This document shows, piece after piece, positions 18,529 through 24,734 of a stretch of 24,734 bases of DNA. Within the stretch, counting starts at the first letter, position 1. Every line of letters begins with the position of its first letter. The DNA lies in contig MU647748.1 in assembly GCA_026770585.1 (NCBI GenBank), forward strand, positions 12,709-37,442. The letters are read 5' to 3'. Made by a program: the position numbers and the translations under genes. The DNA comes from Baffinella frigidus (taxonomy: Eukaryota > Cryptophyceae > Cryptomonadales > Baffinellaceae). The notes under the pieces are model-generated. The model ran no database searches, was not told where the DNA came from, and was given only the letters and a program-made list of their open reading frames with translations.

Positions 18529-21092
18529 TCACGTTTACGACGTGTAGGATGTTGGGTTCGGAGAGGCCTATCACACCGGGTGACAGGGTGAAGAGGGACT
18601 CGTAGACGACTGCACGTCGCGCGTTGTTCCTCGGTGGGCTTGACGGTGTAGCGGACGATGGGAGGTGGGGCGTCCGAGATGCGGGGGATTCGTGAAGCTC
18701 CCGTGGGACGCGAGGGTGTCGAGGAGGTGCCAGTGTGTCCCTCGTCAGATGGTAGGGTGGTCATGCGGTCCCTCCGGTAATTGTAGCCGACTTGGATGAT
18801 GACGCGCTCCGTGCCAGGAGGCGCGTCATTTGGAGGAACGAAGATCTTCTGGTCGACGAGACGGTCGAACTCGAGGAGGTAGGTGATCTGGTCGGTCGAC
18901 GGTGCAGCAGCGTGATAGAGGGTCCAGAGCTCCGCACAGGACAGGCCGAGAGGCCTGGACTGTGTGGTTTTGGCGACGAGGTCAAGGATGGAGGCGCGAG
19001 TGTTGTGCTGTGCCAAGCTCGTGGTCGGGGCAGGGCTTCCCGAGGAGGCTTTTGTGGGACCGGAGGTGATTTGGAGGTGGCAGTCGCGCAGGCCGCCTCG
19101 CGAGGGGCTCACCGTGATGAGTCCCTTGGAGATGAGGGAGTTCGTGGCCCTGCGAAGGGCACTCGGTGAGAAATCGGGGTAGGCCGCCTCGACCTTCGTC
19201 ATGATGGATGCCTCCAGGGAGGTCGTGCCGTCGCGGTCGCGCATGACCGTCATGACGGCGGCTGCCGCGGCGGCGTCCGCGCTGCTGTTGGAGACCCCTT
19301 CGAGGGCAGCCTCCTTTGGGGGAAGGCCACCCGCGGGAAGGCTTTTGGCGGTGGACGCGGTGATTGATCCCATGGATGAAGTGGAGATGGGGTCGTTCCT
19401 TGGAGAGTGGCTTTCCGAGGAGCTCCCGCGCGGCGCGGAGTGGCGGGGGCGCTTCGATTGTGGAGGTGAAGGGGCGGTGTCTCCGAAGGTTTCCCACGAT
19501 ACTGCAACCGGGCGTGGGCCGGTTGACCGTCGGGTCGTGAATTTTTTGGATCCTTCGCCTCTGGGAGTTCGTGAGAGTGAGCGGCTGCGAGCAACGGAGG
19601 TAGATCGGAGGGATGATCCTCGGGAGCGAGCGCGAGGTGACCGCGGTGGGGTGCGCGAGCGTGCCGGGGACCGAGTGGGGCGCGTCTTGGACCCTGATGG
19701 TGCGTCGGGGAGTGTCGATTCCACACCCGCTGCGTCCGACGAGTCCCTGGTGGTTGCTGCGAAGGTTGTACCGGTGGTGTCACTTGGAGACGGATCGTCG
19801 CCGGAAAGGACTCCGAGGGTGTTGGTCTCAGTTGAGATTTGAGAGACCAATGCCTCGATGCCTTCCTGGGTGGGATCAGCCGGCCAGTGGTGGTGGAATC
19901 GGCGCACGTGTTGGCGCTGCGCGTCGGTGACTAGGTGAACGGCGGTCAGGATCGAGAGGTCGAGGTTGACGAGGGTGCGGGGCCACTGTACCGGGTCGGT
20001 GCCGTGGACTTGTGTCGTGATGGTGCGGAGGGCATCAATGCACGCCTGGAGGGTAGGTCCTTGACGTGCTCCGATCGGGTGGTGGTATGGGCCGACGCGA
20101 ATTACTTCCAGTTGTAGCGATGATGCCCGGTGCATGAACTCCGTGCACACCAGGAGGTGGAGGTTGTAGGGCTTGTTCTCGACCAAGGGGGCGAGGTCGG
20201 CGACGTCCCCTTGAGTCATGGAGGCAACGGTGGCGAGGCAGAAGGGGCACGCTGTGAGAGTGCTGGGATCGAGTCCGGCGAGGACGAGATTCCGCAGTAC
20301 TTCCAGGATGGCGGCGGTGGCGTCTGGCAGCATGAGCAGTTGCTCCGGGCTGAAGATCTTTGTGGTCACTGCCGTTTGAAGCGCGCCCATGAACTTGCCG
20401 ATGATGTTCGTGGCGTGTCGGGTGGACTCTTTCTGGAGGAAGGTCTCGTCGGGGTCCACGCTCATGCCTTGGGCAGTGGTGAACAGCTCGAGCGTCGACG
20501 AGGCCTGGCTGTGGAAACTGAGTTGCGCCTTTCGAACGAATTCTGCTGCCGCGGTTCTCGCCAAGAGAGACTCAGCCTTGGCTGATTCGCTCGAGAGGGT
20601 GTTCGTGGCAGCGGAGGCCGTGGGTTCCTCGGAGGCAGGTTCTTCGAGGAGCGGGGCTCCGATGTCGAGCGCATCCGGAAGATCGTTGGAGCGTGAGCGC
20701 GCGTTCCCCGAGGTCGCGTTCTGATCGACGATAGGTGAGTTGATCTGCGAGGAGGCTCCGGCGGGTTGGCCGGTGACGGTGAGCGTGGAGCTGGGACTGG
20801 TTGCTCTCGGCGGGGGTGCATGCGCTGTGGAGATCGCTTTGAACTTAGTTCCGTTGACGACGAGGGTGGCGTTGCCCTCGCCCCAGAATGTCAAGCTGTG
20901 GAGAGCTGTGTTGATCTGTTCCGTGGAGGCAGATCGGTGATCCTCAGAGTTGGCTTGCTGAAGCAGCTTTTTAACTGCAGCGGTGGTGAGGCCGCCCGCG
21001 CTTTTCGCTCCCCGAAGCATTTCGTTGCGGATGATGCTCAGGATCGTGCGGTGGAGAGACGTGAACGTTCCGCTGGAGGATTCGGGCTCCAT
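18522..21092 (-). CDS. Three-winged-helix, SR-rich protein of element 2 (ORF1)
   Basis: The frame is open from 21377 to a TAA at 18522-18524. The first ATG is at 21092, giving 856 residues; GTG at 21200 gives 892, the numbering used here. Domains by eye: a winged-helix-like fold at about 46-123 (helices RTILSIIRNEM, TTAAVKKLLQQ, TEQINTALHSL, then strands ATLVVNG and TKFKAI); an acidic linker; a mostly helical 205-460 with a CPFC pair at 318-321; an Arg/Ser-rich basic stretch at 505-555 and SKRPRH near 582; a second winged helix at 644-712 (SLEASIMTKVEAAY, PSALRRATNSLISKGLITVS); a third at 735-806 (RASILDLVAK, SCAELWTLYH, ITYLLEFDRLVDQKIFV); and a basic tail. Repeated winged helices plus an SR region point to nuclear DNA or RNA binding. 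The position first after the 5' LTR suggests a gag-like role, and the helical middle could be capsid-like. No known family was recognised. Confidence 0.7.
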   Translation of the reverse strand: MEPESSSGTFTSLHRTILSIIRNEMLRGAKSAGGLTTAAVKKLLQQANSEDHRSASTEQINTALHSLTFWGEGNATLVVNGTKFKAISTAHAPPPRATSPSSTLTVTGQPAGASSQINSPIVDQNATSGNARSRSNDLPDALDIGAPLLEEPASEEPTASAATNTLSSESAKAESLLARTAAAEFVRKAQLSFHSQASSTLELFTTAQGMSVDPDETFLQKESTRHATNIIGKFMGALQTAVTTKIFSPEQLLMLPDATAAILEVLRNLVLAGLDPSTLTACPFCLATVASMTQGDVADLAPLVENKPYNLHLLVCTEFMHRASSLQLEVIRVGPYHHPIGARQGPTLQACIDALRTITTQVHGTDPVQWPRTLVNLDLSILTAVHLVTDAQRQHVRRFHHHWPADPTQEGIEALVSQISTETNTLGVLSGDDPSPSDTTGTTFAATTRDSSDAAGVESTLPDAPSGSKTRPTRSPARSRTPPRSPRARSRGSSLRSTSVARSRSLSRTPRGEGSKKFTTRRSTGPRPVAVSWETFGDTAPSPPQSKRPRHSAPRGSSSESHSPRNDPISTSSMGSITASTAKSLPAGGLPPKEAALEGVSNSSADAAAAAAVMTVMRDRDGTTSLEASIMTKVEAAYPDFSPSALRRATNSLISKGLITVSPSRGGLRDCHLQITSGPTKASSGSPAPTTSLAQHNTRASILDLVAKTTQSRPLGLSCAELWTLYHAAAPSTDQITYLLEFDRLVDQKIFVPPNDAPPGTERVIIQVGYNYRRDRMTTLPSDEGHTGTSSTPSRPTGASRIPRISDAPPPIVRYTVKPTEEQRATCSRLRVPLHPVTRCDRPLRTQHPTRRKREA

Positions 21093-21377
21093 GCCGAAGG
21101 CGAAGTGGAGATCGAGGGTGGTGGTTTGGAGAATCGTGGGATCCGGCGAGTTGGAGGTCCCGATTGATGGCGCCGTGGAGGTGGTCGACCGCGGAATCAC
21201 GATGTGCTGGCTTACGGAGGGCCGCTCATGTCGATCCGGTTCCGTGACGAGCCTGGGACGAGTCGAATTTTTGTTGAGGTGGTGATTTTGGGCAGGGTCA
21301 GGGATGAGGGTGAAGAAAAAAAGGGTACGAGAGTCCTTTACAAGGCGCCTGTAGCAACTGTCCCGGGGTCGCAGCGT

Positions 21378-22269
21378 TCAGCAAGTCGGTTTGCCACTTC
21401 AGCTAGGGGGGTTCTTTGCACTGTGGGGCAGACTACCCCGACAGATCCCCTAGTCATCAGTCATTCGATTTCGCGATCACCAGCAGGGAACAGTGGCTTC
21501 AGTACTCTTGAAGTCACCCTGTGGTTCACACCGTACGAGGTCCGGCCCCTTTGCACACACTAGCCCAACTGGATTGCCCTGGATTTGCCATAACTCTGTT
21601 GCTTTGTCTATCTAGCCGGGCACGGTGGTGGATGCTTTTTCAGAATATTTTCTGGAATTGTGTGCTGGCGGGTGTTTGGCGTGAGGCAAGTCGTTGTCTG
21701 GGGTGGTGGACTATCAAGTCTGCAGGGTCGCGGTCTGCCGGCTTCGAGTCTGGGCTCGGAATCGGTGTCTAGCTGGTTTGAGGCCATGTGCAAGCGGTGT
21801 GTTAGTTGAGCATGGGCCATTGGTCAAGTTTTCATGAAGGGTCGCGGTCTGCCGGCTTCGAGTCTATGCTCGGAATCGGTGTCTAGCTGGTTTGGGGTCA
21901 CGTGCAAGCGGTGTGTTAGTCAAGCATGTGCCAATGGTCAAGTTTTCATGAATGTTGCAGGGTCGCGGTGGTTGGTCTAGTCCGGGATCATGCTCTAGCT
22001 GCGTCGTCAAGGCTTCGGCTGGCCGGCATCAGATCGGTGTCTGGAGCTGCAAATGGGCGGGTGTGCGATGTTTCTTCGGTTTGGTCTGCCGGCGTCGGAT
22101 CTAGTCCGGAATCATCTCTAGCTGCGTAGTCAAGGCTTCGGAGGGCCGGCATCAGATCGGTGTCTGGAACTGCAAATGCTGTCAGGGCGGGCGGGTGGCA
22201 ATTTCCAATCTTCTTCCCCTCGCGCCTCCCTGGGTCAGAGTGGAGGTGCGTGGGGGCAGGGCCCTCACC
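21378..22269 (-). other. 5' leader of element 2
   Basis: About 0.9 kb between the upstream LTR and ORF1. It is non-coding as far as I can see and carries the tandem repeats listed separately. If transcription starts within the LTR, this would be a long leader, where packaging signals often lie (inferred). Confidence 0.5.
21720..22190. repeat. Degenerate 114-124-bp tandem repeats in the element 2 leader
   Basis: AGGGTCGCGGT recurs at 21724, 21838 and 21959. The first two are followed by CTGCCGGCTTCGAGTCT and ATCGGTGTCTAGCTGGTTTG. A related pair with CTAGTCCGG(G/A)ATCAT starts at 21977 and 22101, each continuing with GTCAAGGCTTCGG and GGCCGGCATCAGATCGG. Confidence 0.8.
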
Positions 22270-22673
22270 TAATAGAGGCCGCAACAGGGGCAGAGTGTAG
22301 AAGTGGAGAGCAGGGGAGCCTCCACTCTGACGCGAGGGGCAAAAGGGAAAGAAGAGAGAGCTTCTTGTCATGCGAGCATGCAGAGAGGAAGGCTCTGCTC
22401 ACCCGCAGGCGTAGGGCGCTGTAGTGCGTGCGCGGAGGCAGCGAGGCCGAGGCAAAGACGCCGAAGAGGAGGAGAAGAGAGAACAAGGAACGTGTCAGAG
22501 AAAAGATCTCGTGAAGAGATTTCCTCCGAGACGGCCCCCTTCCTTTTATTCAGGCAACTTTTCCTAAGTTGATTTCTCCAAAAGTTAATGCCTCCTTTGA
22601 AAGTTTCCTTAAGTTGACGTCCTTAAGTATCCTTTCGAGTCTCACAACCTGTGCCTTATTAGCTCGTCCCTCA
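22270..22673 (-). repeat. Element 2 LTR, upstream (5') copy
   Basis: Same 404-bp sequence as 16224-16627 with about two substitutions. In minus orientation it is the promoter-side copy, starting TGAGGGACGAG at 22673. Confidence 0.9.
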
Positions 22674-22678
22674 TTTTG
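22674..22678. repeat. Target-site duplication, right copy (TTTTG)
   Basis: TTTTG directly follows ...GTCCCTCA, the right end of element 2, and matches 16219-16223. Confidence 0.75.
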
Positions 22679-23220
22679 GAGAAGGTATCCATGCTCCAAC
22701 AATTGTCTTCAAATGAATCTTTTGAGCAGGTGAGAGTAGCACGCTCTTGCCACAGTAGACGCTTGCGAGAGAAGTGAGTGAGGGGCTTTTGCGAGGGAGG
22801 GAGGGGGAGGTGAGCACGGGCCTTGCGGCCAATGTGCCAGGTCGTGGGAGAGGCACCTCTCCCTCTCTCGGCACATGGCGCCTCTCAGCCCTGTAGGATG
22901 CTGTCTCTGATTACCGCACGGGTCGGGACATGAGTCGGCAACTTATGAGGAGGTACCTAGGGTTGCTCTGCCAGCTTGACGCGCGCGGGCTCAGTGGTCC
23001 ATCGCCAGGACTGACTGAGACCCATCAGGGGACTTTGAGGGTGGGGTAGACACCATCGACGGGCGTTTTCACACCGCATCGTGGGGGCCTAAATGGTGGA
23101 GGTGGTTGCTCTCCTTGTGTTGCCCGCAATAGAGCGAGAAGTCCACATAGTTGTCCGGTCCGCCACGCTCGTCAGGAGGTGTGCTAGGTGATTGTGCCTG
23201 GATGAGGTGAAGACCCCCAC
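22679..23220. other. Spacer right of element 2, no gene seen
   Basis: Short frames only, with low-complexity translations. A GAGGGAGGGAGGGGGAGG purine run lies near 22793. Confidence 0.4.
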
Positions 23221-23256
23221 AAGCCAAGGCCCCTGTGACAGCAGGGGCCTTGGCTT
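23221..23256. repeat. Perfect 15-bp hairpin
   Basis: AAGCCAAGGCCCCTG, loop TGACAG, then CAGGGGCCTTGGCTT. It is a stable stem-loop of unknown role with no neighbouring gene that would make it a terminator. Confidence 0.85.
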
Positions 23257-23531
23257 CCTTCGAGGTCTGCCTCTGCTGGATCCCCCAATGTGAGTAGTGG
23301 CAGTTTCTTGGTTAGAATTTGATTGGAGAGTACCCAAATCATTTTCCAAGCTCGCCTCTATTCTGCGCAGTGCATTCCTCTTTCGAATAAAGTCAAGAAG
23401 TTTGAATAAGTGACACCTCGCCGACAGGCACTATCCCCACCCTCCGACGCGGTGCCTAGAAGGCGCGCTCGAGCGTAAAGGCTGCGCGCGGCGGCGTCCA
23501 GCACCGTCGAGATGTTATCCCCGCCCCGTGA

Positions 23532-23557
23532 GCGCGGCGCGGCGCGCCGCGCCGCGC
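23532..23557. repeat. 26-bp GC-only palindrome
   Basis: A perfect palindrome of G and C only, centred on GGCGCGCC. Overlapping frames on both strands translate to Arg/Ala runs and are not supported as genes. Confidence 0.8.
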
Positions 23558-23958
23558 CGCCCCGGCAAGCTGGGGTTTTGCGTTGCGTGTGCCGCGTCTG
23601 ACGCTGACCTGGTCTGTGACGCCGGGAAGGTAGTGTCCCTGTCCCACAAGCGTGCCGCAAGTGCCCAACGGCGCCGGTTCCGTGGTGTGGTTTCGTGTGA
23701 AACATTTCAGGACTTTGCAACTCGCCAGACGTTAGCCCGGCTTTTCAGCTGGGGCACGCGAGCGTCGGACCAGCCTCGAAACCAACAAGGACGTTCCATT
23801 GTGGGGTCTGCGTTCTTTGCCTGAACTCCTGGCTGCCTGAAACAGAAAACCCCGTGGATGGGGACCTCGACACAGCACGACCTCTCCCTCCTCCTCCGCC
23901 CCCTCCGTTGCGGTCGGCCACGCGCTCACCCTCTCCAGTGCAACTCTGTTCCCTAGCG

Positions 23959-24111
23959 CCTCACTCGGGTTGACAGACGCGCTCTCCTTACCCAAGCTGT
24001 GTCTCAGTCTATTTGGGCTCACTAATTTGGTGAGACCGGGTCCTTTTTGCTCCAAAGTTGACGGATGTGTACTGTAGACCTGGGACGTCAACTCGGTCAA
24101 CCCGAGTGAGG
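23959..24111. mobile_element. Possible 153-bp MITE with 16-bp terminal inverted repeats
   Basis: CCTCACTCGGGTTGAC at 23959-23974 is the exact reverse complement of GTCAACCCGAGTGAGG at 24096-24111. The interior is non-coding and also contains CTCAC/GTGAG pairing. A poly-G run directly follows the right end, and no target-site duplication is clear. Confidence 0.5.
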
Positions 24112-24203
24112 GGGGGGGGGGCAGGACTATATCCCTACGGTAGCCCCCGATAGGGTATCTTTTGAAAAACACATCCCCAGCTAAATTCATCGAGGGGAAT
24201 AGA

Positions 24204-24340
24204 TTGGAACCCTACACCTTACGTACTTTCGAGACCCTACACCGTCCGCCATCCACCGTCTACCTTGAACTGACCCTCCGCCCTGAACCGTAACCTCTAT
24301 ACACCCTAAACCGGCAACCCCAACACGAACACCCAAGAGG
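24204..24340. repeat. Highly degenerate telomere-like sequence
   Basis: Recurrent ACCCTACACC, ACCCTCCGCC and CCTGAACC segments are recognisable as eroded CCCTAAA-type repeats. They thin out before 24340. Confidence 0.5.
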
Positions 24341-24426
24341 ATTTTCTGGATTAATATCTGGATTGATGTAGGAACCCTGAGTAACTAATCACGAGCCAGC
24401 CACCACCAACACATCAAAGAAGTGTT

Positions 24427-24665
24427 TACCCTCAATCCTACACCCTACACCCCAAACCCGAAACCCGAAACCCGAAACCCGAAACCCGAAACCTCAAACC
24501 ACAAACCACAAACCACAAACCACAAACCACAGACCCCACACCCTAAACCCTAAACCCCAAACCCCGAAACCCCAGACCTCAAACCCCAAACCCGTTTTCA
24601 ACCCCGATGCTGGCACCGCGCGGTGCCATGGAACCCTAGACCCTAAACCCTAAACCCTAAACCCA
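24427..24665. repeat. Telomere-like tract with amplified variant heptamers
   Basis: It begins with CCCTACA/CCCCAAA units, then about five consecutive CCCGAAA heptamers, then about five CCACAAA heptamers, and returns to CCCTAAA. A 16-base palindrome, GGCACCGCGCGGTGCC (24612-24627), interrupts it. Confidence 0.85.
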
Positions 24666-24734
24666 GAACCCGCAAATATCCTACCAGAGAGGGTTTCATT
24701 TCTTTTCAAACAACTGGTGAGCAGCAGTCGGACT

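Larger units (their letters stand above)
16224..22673 (-). mobile_element. Complete non-autonomous LTR-type retroelement (element 2), 6.45 kb
   Basis: Direct repeats of 404 bp (16224-16627 and 22270-22673) flank a 5.6-kb interior. The outer junctions carry the same 5-bp sequence, TTTTG (16219-16223 and 22674-22678), as left by a retroviral-type integrase. I found about two differences between the repeats, so insertion is recent. In minus orientation the repeat begins TGAGGGACGAG and ends CCTCTATTA. A purine run GAGCGAGGG precedes the downstream copy and would serve as polypurine tract. No TGG primer site follows the upstream copy (the sequence is GGTGAGGGCCC), which is unusual. The interior encodes a winged-helix/SR protein and a zinc-cluster frame, but I see no reverse transcriptase, RNase H, integrase or protease. 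Mobilisation would need an autonomous partner. Confidence 0.8.

Noticed and set aside
19201-19842. Plus-strand 213-codon frame opposite the winged-helix gene
   Set aside because: It is antisense to a domain-bearing ORF and Arg/Gly-rich; a GC-rich shadow.
23732-24190. Minus-strand 152-codon frame
   Set aside because: It spans the terminal-inverted-repeat element and a poly-G run, with a non-ATG or weak start and no domain-like pattern.

Overview
This is a repeat-rich, GC-rich stretch of eukaryotic nuclear DNA. It carries long degenerate tracts of the telomere-type heptamer CCCTAAA/TTTAGGG, LTR-type repeats with a target-site duplication, minisatellites, foldback elements and an assembly gap of about 970 N. 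There is no bacterial operon layout, and I could support no tRNA, rRNA or CRISPR array. TTTAGGG-type repeats occur in plants, green algae, several stramenopiles and alveolates. A protist alga (for example a chromerid or related alveolate) is my guess, but the window alone does not settle it.

Layout. (1) 1-5843, minus strand: one reading frame runs for about 5.2 kb and is broken only by five isolated nonsense codons. It encodes a repeat-rich, proline-rich N-terminal part, a 31-residue tandem repeat, a 51-residue duplication, a set of homologous hydrophobic (membrane) units and a C-terminal domain. It lies just downstream of an LTR-like sequence (5844-6417, ends TGTAATGGAGT/ACTCCGTTACA) and a primer-binding-site-like TGG motif, so it looks like cargo or an internal region of a decaying LTR element that runs off the left edge. 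(2) 6418-8840: gene-poor, with a C-rich degenerate repeat tract and a nest of foldback/MITE-like palindromes (7810-8249). (3) 8845-10262: two 245-bp direct repeats around 0.8 kb, resembling a small non-autonomous LTR (TRIM-like) element on the minus strand. (4) 10660-12446: minisatellites on both sides of the gap. (5) 12447-16218: one small possible ORF and several interstitial telomere-like blocks.

(6) 16224-22673 is the most notable object. It is a complete, apparently young LTR-type element: 404-bp direct repeats that differ at about two positions, flanked by a 5-bp duplication TTTTG. Its only substantial coding content is on the minus strand. The first frame gives a protein of about 860 residues with what look like three winged-helix folds, an SR-rich basic segment and a helical middle. 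It is followed in another frame by about 315 codons ending in Cys/His zinc-binding clusters. I see no reverse transcriptase, RNase H, integrase or protease. It therefore reads as a non-autonomous LTR element carrying a gag-like or captured nucleic-acid-binding gene.

(7) 22679-24734: no convincing gene. It holds a perfect 15-bp hairpin, a 26-bp GC palindrome, a 153-bp terminal-inverted-repeat element and another telomere-like tract with locally amplified variant heptamers.
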